Assembly: GCA_964374095.1 (NCBI GenBank) | Contig: CAYJXJ010000079.1 | Span: 1-19,931, forward strand | Reading direction: 5' to 3' | Origin: CAYJXJ01 sp964374095 | GTDB lineage: Bacteria > Elusimicrobiota > Elusimicrobia > UBA1565 > UBA9628 | DNA length: 19,931 bases | In this document: in pieces, positions 6,701 through 12,460 of the stretch | Layout of the letters: each line of letters opens with the position of its first letter | Position numbering within the stretch: position 1 is the first letter of the stretch | Translations under genes and position numbers: made by a program | Notes under the pieces: model-generated | Told to the model about the DNA's origin: nothing | What the model saw: only the letters and a program-made list of their open reading frames with translations | Databases searched by the model: none

Positions 6701-6706
6701 ATTTTA
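6701..6706 (-). promoter_or_regulatory. Extended -10 TGCTAAAAT, likely leaderless start of the lipoprotein gene
   Basis: Read on the minus strand, TGC-TAAAAT matches an extended -10 element. Six bases separate it from the ATG at 6694, so the transcript would begin at or beside the start codon. The spacer CTCCCT has no Shine-Dalgarno sequence. A weak TTGGAG lies 15 bases further upstream. Confidence 0.5.
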
Positions 6707-6713
6707 GCAAACT

Positions 6714-6744
6714 GCCTGCGCCTCCAATAACTGGGAGCGCAGGC
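6714..6744. promoter_or_regulatory. Inverted repeat between divergent promoters
   Basis: GCCTGCGC (6714-6721) and GCGCAGGC (6737-6744) form an 8-bp perfect inverted repeat with a 15-base spacer. It lies upstream of the lipoprotein -10 and of the fecR -35. The position suits a shared operator. No regulator family is recognised. Confidence 0.3.
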
Positions 6745-6763
6745 GTCTGTGATCGATTAGGCC

Positions 6764-6792
6764 TTGAAAAAAAGGGGGGGTGGGGCTACACT
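6764..6792 (+). promoter_or_regulatory. Sigma-70-type promoter of first FecR gene
   Basis: TTGAAA (6764-6769), 17 bases, TACACT (6787-6792). A run of A then seven G fills part of the spacer. An AGGGGAGG ribosome-binding site follows (about 6804-6812) and the ATG is at 6818. The TTG of the -35 box is in frame with the gene but is not its start codon. Confidence 0.7.
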
Positions 6793-6817
6793 ATCGCCGT
6801 CGGACAGGGGAGGCGTC

Positions 6818-7642
6818 ATGAGACAAGGGCAATTCTTGGCGGCGGGGCTGCTACTCGCGGGGACTTGGGTTTCGGCCCAGGTGCTGCCGGGGACGGCCGT
6901 CCCGCCTCCCGCGGCCGGCAAGGCCGCCGCTGTCCCGTTCAAACTCGAGGATCTCAAGACCATGGCCGCCTACGTGGCCCTCATCGACGGCAACGTCATG
7001 ATCCTTCCCGGGGGCAAGGGTGAATGGGCCGCCGCGAAAGTCGGCATGACCCTGTCCCCCGGCACCCAGATCAAGACCGAAGCCGGCGCCTCGACCACCT
7101 TGGGCTTTAGCGACGAGAGCAAGCTCCGGCTGGGACCCAACGCCTCCTTCCGCATGGATGACGTATCGCGCTCGAAAGTCGCGGGACACATCTCCCTGGG
7201 CAGGGTGGAAGGCTGGATCAAAAAACTCAGCGGCCGCCTCTTCCAGGTCTCCAACCCCGTCGCGGTCGCCAGCGTGCGGGGAACGGTCTTCGCCGTCCAC
7301 GTGCGCTCTCCCACCGAGGCGACCATGGACTGCTTCTCGGGCTCTATTTCCGTGGCCGACAAGTTCGGCCGCACCGCGGTGGTCACCGAGGGACAGCGCC
7401 TTGCCGCCGACTCCAGCAAAGGGGCCGCGGCCCCCCCGGCGGCTCTGCCGCCCGACGTGACCGCCCCGGCCGAACCCCCGGTCGTTATCGCCCAAATCGC
7501 CTCCGCGGCCGCTCCGACCACGCCGCTCACCGAGGCCCCCCCGCCCGAGGTTTCGGTTGAACCGACCCCGATCGCGCCCACCCCGGCGCCGGCGCCGAAC
7601 CCGGTCCAGGACACGGCCACGGCCAGCCCCTCGTCCCCATAA
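6818..7642 (+). CDS. Secreted FecR-domain protein, copy 1
   Basis: A 274-residue protein with a cleavable signal peptide (hydrophobic to VSA at 18-20, then Gln). Residues about 52-200 form a FecR-like beta domain: YVALIDGNVMIL, PGTQIKTEAG, GFSDESKLRLGPNASF and NPVAVASVRGTVF followed by GSISVADKFGRTAVV and EGQRL. A low-complexity Pro/Ala/Thr tail ends in APNPVQDTATASPSSP. FecR domains of this free-standing type occur in exported proteins of unknown function; there is no transmembrane anti-sigma arrangement and no sigma factor nearby. The ATG at 6818 is chosen because it follows a good ribosome-binding site and starts the signal peptide; upstream codons fall in the promoter. The next gene is a close paralogue. 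Confidence 0.82.
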   Translation: MRQGQFLAAGLLLAGTWVSAQVLPGTAVPPPAAGKAAAVPFKLEDLKTMAAYVALIDGNVMILPGGKGEWAAAKVGMTLSPGTQIKTEAGASTTLGFSDESKLRLGPNASFRMDDVSRSKVAGHISLGRVEGWIKKLSGRLFQVSNPVAVASVRGTVFAVHVRSPTEATMDCFSGSISVADKFGRTAVVTEGQRLAADSSKGAAAPPAALPPDVTAPAEPPVVIAQIASAAAPTTPLTEAPPPEVSVEPTPIAPTPAPAPNPVQDTATASPSSP

Positions 7643-7649
7643 ACCGGGC

Positions 7650-7679
7650 TTGCAAAGCTTCCCGGCTTTGCGCTACACT
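7650..7679 (+). promoter_or_regulatory. Sigma-70-type promoter of second FecR gene
   Basis: TTGCAA (7650-7655), 18 bases, TACACT (7674-7679). The -10 is identical to that of the first FecR gene. GGGAGG (7713-7718) is the ribosome-binding site and the leader is about 37 bases. A partial inverted repeat, AAAGCTTCCCGGCTTT, lies between the boxes. Confidence 0.65.
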
Positions 7680-7722
7680 GTTGCGTCCTAGTCTCAAAGA
7701 ATCTATTTTCCAGGGAGGCAGT

Positions 7723-8580
7723 ATGCGACGCAATGTCATTTCCTTCGTGTTCATGATCGGAGCCTTCGCCAACATGGCGGCGGCCCAGACGCTGCCGGGC
7801 GCCACACCCATGCCCCCGGCCCAGAAAGCCGCCTCGGGCAAGCCCCGGGAGATCAAGGAGATGGTGGGCTATATCGGCATCGTCGCAGGCTCCGCCAAGG
7901 TCCTCCTCGACGGCGTCGAACCCTGGATCGACGCCAAGCCCGGGCAGAAGCTCTCCCCCGGCACCCAGATCAAGACCGGCGCGGACGGCTCGGTCACCAT
8001 CGGCTTCACCGACGCCAGCAAGGTCCGCATCGGCCCCAACGCCGCCTTCAAGGTCGAGGAAGTCTCTCGGTCCAAGGTCGCCGTCTACATCGGGCTGGGC
8101 AAGATGGAAGCCTGGGTCTCCAAGCTCAAGAAGCGCCTCTTCCAGGCCCGCAACCCGGTCGCGGTGGCCAGCGTCCGCGGGACCGTCTTCTCCATGAACG
8201 TGGTCTCTCCCACCGAGGTCACCATGATGTGCTTCCAGGGCTCCCTCGGAGTCACGGACAACTTCGGCCGCAGCGCCGAAGTCAACAAGGGCCAGTCCCT
8301 CAAGGCCGACGCGGAGCAAGGCGCCGAGCCCCCGAAGGCGATCCCGCCGGACATCACCGCCCCGGCCGAGCCGCCGATCAGCATACCGGAGCTCGCGAGC
8401 GCGGGCTCCGCGACCACGCCGCTCGGCGAGAGCGACGCCCCGGCCGCCGAGGGCGAGGCCCCGGCCGAAGAGGCTCCGCCGGAGGAAGCCCCCGTGGAGA
8501 CCCCAACCACCACCGAGCCCACCACCACGGCCCCGAACCCGGTCCAGGATACGGCCACGGCCAGCCCTACGACACCCTAA
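7723..8580 (+). CDS. Secreted FecR-domain protein, copy 2
   Basis: A 285-residue paralogue of the preceding gene. The signal peptide ends near AAA (19-21, then Gln). The FecR domain covers about residues 50-200 and shares with copy 1 the blocks LSPGTQIKT, NPVAVASVRGTVF, SPTE and DNFGRSAEV/DKFGRTAVV. The region after it is an acidic Pro/Ala/Glu/Thr-rich tail, and the last residues are APNPVQDTATASPTTP, nearly identical to copy 1. The ATG at 7723 has GGGAGG four bases upstream. The gene has its own promoter and ends four bases before a strong palindromic terminator. Tandem duplication is clear; a role as an envelope or surface protein is an inference. Confidence 0.85.
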   Translation: MRRNVISFVFMIGAFANMAAAQTLPGATPMPPAQKAASGKPREIKEMVGYIGIVAGSAKVLLDGVEPWIDAKPGQKLSPGTQIKTGADGSVTIGFTDASKVRIGPNAAFKVEEVSRSKVAVYIGLGKMEAWVSKLKKRLFQARNPVAVASVRGTVFSMNVVSPTEVTMMCFQGSLGVTDNFGRSAEVNKGQSLKADAEQGAEPPKAIPPDITAPAEPPISIPELASAGSATTPLGESDAPAAEGEAPAEEAPPEEAPVETPTTTEPTTTAPNPVQDTATASPTTP

Positions 8581-8583
8581 GCC

Positions 8584-8633
8584 GCAAAATAAAAGGCCCC
8601 GGCTCCACGTGGAGCCGGGGCCTTTTATTTTGC
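8584..8633. terminator. 50-nt perfect palindrome, bidirectional terminator
   Basis: Two 25-base arms meet without a gap at CCAC/GTGG. The GC-rich core GGCCCCGGCTCCAC is preceded by AAAATAAAA and followed by TTTTATTTT, so it forms an intrinsic terminator in both directions. It separates the fecR pair (ending 8580) from the long minus-strand operon (ending 8642). Confidence 0.9.
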
Positions 8634-8641
8634 CGAACGAG

Positions 8642-8854
8642 CTACGGCCGCGGAGGCGCAGCCATCAACTCATATGCCCTGTCTTTAGCCTCGCGAACAT
8701 CCGCAAGCAGCGGACTGCGCGGGTGGGCCTTTTCAAAAGTCTCCAAGGCGGCCAAGCCCTCCTCGGGCTTGGCGGATAGGATCAAATCCACCGCGGCCTC
8801 GAATTCCCGGCGCTCCCGGCGCGCTCCGGCGGCCTTCCGCTCCCGGGCGCCCCC
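8642..8854 (-). pseudogene. In-frame continuation of the small exported protein after an amber stop
   Basis: Directly after the TAG at 8855-8857 the same frame stays open for 70 codons, to a second TAG at 8642-8644. The translation has real-protein composition: a basic helical start (GGARERKAAGARRERREF), then FEAAVDLILSAKPEEGLAA and ETFEKAHPRSPLLADVREA, which looks like a TPR-type helical pair. There is no start codon or ribosome-binding site of its own. It most likely is the C-terminal half of the upstream gene, cut off by a point change such as CAG or TGG to TAG, or by a sequence error. Confidence 0.6.
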
Positions 8855-9094
8855 CTACCACCCCGGCTTGCCGGGGTCGGCCTGGTCCTGGGGATTTCCC
8901 CGCACCGCCGCCACCGCGGTGACGCGCACCCGCTGACGGCGGCCTTCCACCGAGGACTGCGCCAGACCGGCCTTAAGGTTCTGGAACCAGGACTTGAGCC
9001 AAGCACTTCTCTCGGCCGGCTTCTCGCCGGCCGAAGAAGCTCCCGCGACGCCGGCCAGCGCCACGATGCAAATCGCCCTTCTCGCCATCTTCAT
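8855..9094 (-). CDS. Small exported protein, prematurely stopped
   Basis: A 79-residue protein starting MKMARRAICIVALAGVAGAS, a clear signal peptide with likely cleavage near SSA-GE. The mature part (AWLKSWFQNLKAGLAQSSVE, then RQRVRVTAVAAVRGNPQD) is not assigned to a family. The ATG at 9094 overlaps the stop of the upstream gene (ATGA), so it is the last gene of the pcrA-gat operon. The frame stops at TAG 8855-8857 but continues in the same phase for 70 more coding-like codons to 8642, just before the terminator. The intact protein would have about 150 residues. Function unknown. Confidence 0.6.
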   Translation of the reverse strand: MKMARRAICIVALAGVAGASSAGEKPAERSAWLKSWFQNLKAGLAQSSVEGRRQRVRVTAVAAVRGNPQDQADPGKPGW

Positions 9095-10722
9095 TCGAGT
9101 CCCTCCAGCCATGTCGTCACCGCCGCCTGAAGGCCCGGATCCAGCGCGGCCGCCTTGGCGCCGTACTCCCGCGCCTTCCCGGCGTCCTTGAGCTTGATCG
9201 CGCATCTCAGGAGGTTCAGCCAAATCTGCGCGTCATCGGGATCGGCCAGGGCCGCCTTTAAATATCCCTCTTGGGCCCCCGCGGCATCCCCATCGATAAA
9301 GTAGACGTTGGCGAGATTATTGAGCGCCGCGGCATGAGCGGGTTCCTGGGCCAAGACCGCCCCGAAGCGCCGGCGGGCGGCTTCCTGGTCGCCCGCTTGA
9401 GCCTCAACAAGTCCCAGTTCCAGGAGAGCGTCGAGGTCTTTGGGGTTCTTGGCCAAGAGGCTTTCCCAATGGGATTTTAAGAAGCGGCCTCGCTCCGCGG
9501 CTAACGACTGGAGGGTTTCCACTCCGCGCTTAAGCCATTTATCGCCGGAGGGGAGCAGGCTCCCCTCCGGCGACGGCAGGGTCGCAGGCTCGAATTCCCC
9601 CCACGCCCGGCGCACGTCCAGGACGCGGACCCGATCCTTCGCCTGCTCCTGGCGGTAGTCGTTGAGAGCCTTTCTCACCGCCTCGCGGAAAGGCCTCCCG
9701 ATCATGGTCGCCTCAATGGGGACCCAAACGCGCCCCTCATGCTCGATAATCTCCGAAGCGGGAAGCCCCGCCTCCAGCCCATCCTCCGCATCGGCCTCGA
9801 ACATGAGCGCCACGTGCCCCGGGTAATCCAGCAAGGCCGTTCTCACCCGCGAGGCCTCCAGCATCGCCGCGAGCAAGGACACCAAATCGTCGCACTGGCC
9901 GCCGCGCCGCTTCAAGGTGTCGCGGGGAAACTGCGTGTAGTCGACCGGAAAGGTCGGATCCTCGGAGATGGTCTCGTAGGGATTGCTGGGATTGGTCACG
10001 AACTTAAGGCCGTGCTCCGAAAGGGCGTCCCAGAGCAGGGCGGCGGCGGCCAGATTGGCGTTGACCCCGGTCTCCTCCGGGGCCCGCCGCAGAACTTCGG
10101 CGGCGAATTCGAGGACCGGCGGGTCTTTGGGGGTTATGAAATTGGCGATGCGTTCCGGGACATCCCAGGTGATGGCGTTGCGGGAATAAACCCGCAGGGG
10201 CAGGGCGCGTGAGACCACCCGATGTTCGCCGTCCTGGAAATAGGTCAGAGAGATTTCCCCCTGAATCGGAGTGTCTTCGCTCACGTCAAGTATGCGGTTG
10301 TTAAGAGTCGCCCGGAGCGGAATTTCCAACCGTTCCCCGGGCCCCAGACGTTTAACCTCCGTGTCCGAGCCGAAGTCCATGAAATCCTTCAGACGAAAGG
10401 AGAGCTTGATCCCCTGGTAGGACGTCGCGGAATTATTCACGATCACGACCCGGCCCACCGGGTGCTGCAGGTACCACTTATAGTTGGCCGAGAAGATGTT
10501 GCCGATCGCGGCCGTCGAGATCTCGACGGGCGAGCGGTTCTGACCCGCCGGAACGTAGGCCTCGACCGGCCGGCCCGGAGCGCCCGCCGCCCCCGACGCC
10601 GAGACTCCCGCCACGCGGTAGTAGACCCGCTGGTCGGGGGGCGCGGCGGCGTCGTCGAACCGTCCCTTTTCCGCGGTCCCCACCGATTCCCAAGGTCCCC
10701 GGGAACCCGTGGACCGCAGCAC
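9091..10722 (-). CDS. C-terminal part of a frameshifted exported protein: FN3 remnant, transglutaminase-like core, TPRs
   Basis: This frame carries, in order (residue numbers from a nominal GTG at 10722): the second half of a fibronectin type III domain (LRSTGSRGPW to YYRVAGVSASG, about 1-55); a beta-rich region with SANYKWYLQHPVGRVVIVNN (75-180); a transglutaminase-like core with GGQCDDL (Cys277), DYPGHVALMF (His303) and WVPIEATMIG giving a possible third residue; and C-terminal TPRs (about 405-540). The GTG lies inside an FN3 strand and has no ribosome-binding site, so this is not an independent gene. It continues the NHL frame across a +1 shift near 10730. It ends in a 4-nt overlap with the next gene. 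Such proteins may process or cross-link envelope polymers; the substrate is unknown. Confidence 0.7.
   Translation of the reverse strand: MLRSTGSRGPWESVGTAEKGRFDDAAAPPDQRVYYRVAGVSASGAAGAPGRPVEAYVPAGQNRSPVEISTAAIGNIFSANYKWYLQHPVGRVVIVNNSATSYQGIKLSFRLKDFMDFGSDTEVKRLGPGERLEIPLRATLNNRILDVSEDTPIQGEISLTYFQDGEHRVVSRALPLRVYSRNAITWDVPERIANFITPKDPPVLEFAAEVLRRAPEETGVNANLAAAALLWDALSEHGLKFVTNPSNPYETISEDPTFPVDYTQFPRDTLKRRGGQCDDLVSLLAAMLEASRVRTALLDYPGHVALMFEADAEDGLEAGLPASEIIEHEGRVWVPIEATMIGRPFREAVRKALNDYRQEQAKDRVRVLDVRRAWGEFEPATLPSPEGSLLPSGDKWLKRGVETLQSLAAERGRFLKSHWESLLAKNPKDLDALLELGLVEAQAGDQEAARRRFGAVLAQEPAHAAALNNLANVYFIDGDAAGAQEGYLKAALADPDDAQIWLNLLRCAIKLKDAGKAREYGAKAAALDPGLQAAVTTWLEGLE
9542..9573. repeat. 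Perfect 15-bp inverted repeat in an interdomain linker
   Basis: Arms TCGCCGGAGGGGAGC (9542-9556) and its exact complement (9559-9573) flank the loop AG. On the minus strand it encodes SPEGSLLPSG, a linker between the transglutaminase-like core and the TPRs. No T-tract follows, so it is not a terminator. Confidence 0.65.
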
Positions 10723-12460
10723 CCGGAAGCCCGACCGCCTTGTCCTGGCCGCCGTCGCCGACCACGAGGCGCGTCCCCAGCACCGCCAGCGCCGACGGGC
10801 GATCCAGCTCGCGCTCGCCCTCTCCTCCCGAGAGGAGATCGGTTATCCATCCGCCGTCGCGGTCGAAGACCGCGACGGATCGCCGCGCCTCGTCGAGGAC
10901 GTAGAGCAGGTGCCGACCGTCAAAAGCCATAGCCGTCGGCTTGTCAAACAACCCCGCGCCCCGCCCTTCCCCCCCCCACGAGGCGATCAAGGCGCCGGAG
11001 GGCCCGCATTTGAACACCCGCCGCAACGATCGGTCAAGGACGTAGAGAAACCCTTCCGGGTCCCACGCCAAGGCATGGGGCTCCTCCAACTCGAAGGCTC
11101 CCAGGGTCGGTCCGAAGGCGAAGAGAAATCCCCCTTCGGGACTGAAGGCGTCGATTCGCCGGTTTCCCGAGTCCGCGACATACACCGTGCCCTGCTCGTT
11201 GACGGCGATCCCGCGCGGGTCCTTGACGCGCCCCTCTTGTTTGCGGCTGTCGAAGAGGCCCTCCTTCTCCGCGAAAGTCGCCTTCCAAGCGCCGTCGATG
11301 GAGAAGCGCTGGATGCGGTTGCCGGGCGTATCCGAGACATAGATCCCATGCTTTGGGCTCACCGCGAAACCGCGAGTCCCCTTGGTGACCGCCGGGCCCT
11401 TTCCCTGGCGCGTGCCGAAACGCGATTTCTCCTTGCCATCCGGCCCCACCCGCGCGAACTGTCCGGCCTTGCCGTCATAAGCCCACGCGTCCGAACCCTG
11501 CGAGGCGAGGGCCTCGACGAAAAAGGGCGAGGTGCGTACCCAGGCGGCGAGCACCTTCGCCGCCGGATTGGGCGGGAGGGGGTCCTGGCGGAGGCGGTTG
11601 ATGACTTCCATGGGCTGTATGCGGCCGTTGCCCGAATCCAGAACCAGGAGCGTCCCTTCGGGCGCCAGGGCCAGCCCCCGGGCGCCGCGAAACTGCACCA
11701 GGCCCTTCCCCGAACTCCCGAAACGGCCGGCAACGCTCCCATCGGGGGAGACTTCCGCGACTTTGGAACGCTCCCTATCGAGGACGTAGACGAAGCCATA
11801 GGCGTCGACCGCCAGGTCGTCTCCGTCGATCTCAACGGACCTGATGAATTTCGTCGCCGGGTCAAAGACATGGAGGCGGTCCTTCCCGGCGTCGAGTATA
11901 TAGACGTTGTCGGCCGGATCGACGGCCACCCGGACCGGCTCGTCAAAGCCCCCCTTCTCCTCGCCCGTCCCCGAAATCCCGTACAACAGGATTCCGTCGG
12001 CGGTGAAGACCTGGACGCGGTCGTTGCCCGTGTCGGCCACGTAGACCCGGCCGTCGGCGCCGACCGCCACGCCCCGCGGCGAGTTCAGCCGGCCGAGGTC
12101 CGAACCCCGCGACCCGAAGGACCCGACAAAAGCCCCCTCCGCGTCCAGGATCTGGATGCGCGCGTTGCCTTGGTCGGCGAGGTAGACCCGGCCGTCCGGG
12201 GCGATGGCGATTCCCTCCGGGTCCCGCAGCCCCTCCGCCCCTTCTCCCTTGCCGCCGACGGCCCTCAGGCGTCGGCCTTCCCTGTCGTAGACGATCAGTC
12301 GATCGCGCTTGCCGTCGACGACGTACACCCGCGTCTCCGCGGCCGCGATCGCCGCGCCCTCTCCCACGTCCCCCAGCGCGATGGGGTCGAGCGGCCGGAC
12401 CGTGTCGTAAGCCAGGCCTTGGCCGGCAATCAGCAAGAGAACGCAGCTCAAAAACCTCAT
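10478..12460 (-). CDS. N-terminal part of a frameshifted exported protein: NHL-repeat beta-propeller
   Basis: The frame starts with a signal peptide (MRFLSCVLLLIAGQGLAY) and holds many NHL repeats, such as LRDPEGIAIAPDGRVYLADQ, LNSPRGVAVGADGRVYVADT and VKDPRGIAVNEQGTVYVADS. They form one or two beta-propellers likely to bind ligands or proteins outside the cytoplasm. Similarity ends at VVGDGGQDKAVG, near 10730. The rest of this frame, down to 10478, is Gly/Arg-rich nonsense, while the next base phase resumes in mid-FN3 domain. The intact protein would exceed 1,100 residues. The ATG at 12460 overlaps the gatB stop by 3 nt. A homopolymer of nine C at 10969-10977 is in frame and not the cause. 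It may be a true pseudogene or an assembly error. Confidence 0.72.
   Translation of the reverse strand: MRFLSCVLLLIAGQGLAYDTVRPLDPIALGDVGEGAAIAAAETRVYVVDGKRDRLIVYDREGRRLRAVGGKGEGAEGLRDPEGIAIAPDGRVYLADQGNARIQILDAEGAFVGSFGSRGSDLGRLNSPRGVAVGADGRVYVADTGNDRVQVFTADGILLYGISGTGEEKGGFDEPVRVAVDPADNVYILDAGKDRLHVFDPATKFIRSVEIDGDDLAVDAYGFVYVLDRERSKVAEVSPDGSVAGRFGSSGKGLVQFRGARGLALAPEGTLLVLDSGNGRIQPMEVINRLRQDPLPPNPAAKVLAAWVRTSPFFVEALASQGSDAWAYDGKAGQFARVGPDGKEKSRFGTRQGKGPAVTKGTRGFAVSPKHGIYVSDTPGNRIQRFSIDGAWKATFAEKEGLFDSRKQEGRVKDPRGIAVNEQGTVYVADSGNRRIDAFSPEGGFLFAFGPTLGAFELEEPHALAWDPEGFLYVLDRSLRRVFKCGPSGALIASWGGEGRGAGLFDKPTAMAFDGRHLLYVLDEARRSVAVFDRDGGWITDLLSGGEGERELDRPSALAVLGTRLVVGDGGQDKAVGLPGAAVHGFPGTLGIGGDRGKGTVRRRRRAPRPAGLLPRGGSLGVGGGGRSGPAGRGLRSGGSEPLARRDLDGRDRQHLLGQL
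10730..10732 (-). other. Frameshift site joining the NHL and FN3/transglutaminase frames
   Basis: On the minus strand the sequence reads GCG GTC GGGC TTC CGG. Removing one G from the GGG at 10730-10732 joins AVG to FRVLRSTGS in the downstream frame. The FN3 domain then still lacks its first strands (about 30-40 residues in the usual fold), so a longer deletion not divisible by three would explain both defects. Confidence 0.6.

Noticed and set aside
6764..6817. An upstream TTG start that would lengthen FecR copy 1 by 18 residues
   Set aside because: The TTG is the -35 box and the region includes the -10 box. The ATG at 6818 has a strong ribosome-binding site and starts the signal peptide.
6970..8319. 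A minus-strand open frame of 449 codons across both FecR genes
   Set aside because: It spans two well-supported genes, their promoter and ribosome-binding site in reverse, and has Gly/Asp-rich shadow composition.
8584..8854. Genetic code change (TAG as a sense codon)
   Set aside because: TAG also ends the lipoprotein gene cleanly and the downstream half of the small gene, so it works as a stop in this genome.
10854..10878. An 11-bp inverted repeat in the NHL gene (CCGTCGCGGTC around GAA)
   Set aside because: It encodes the ordinary repeat sequence VAVFDRDG and can arise from codon choice; it is weaker than the other palindromes.
10969..10977. A run of nine C as the cause of the NHL gene frameshift
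   Set aside because: NHL similarity continues in the same frame on both sides of the run; the shift is downstream, near 10730.
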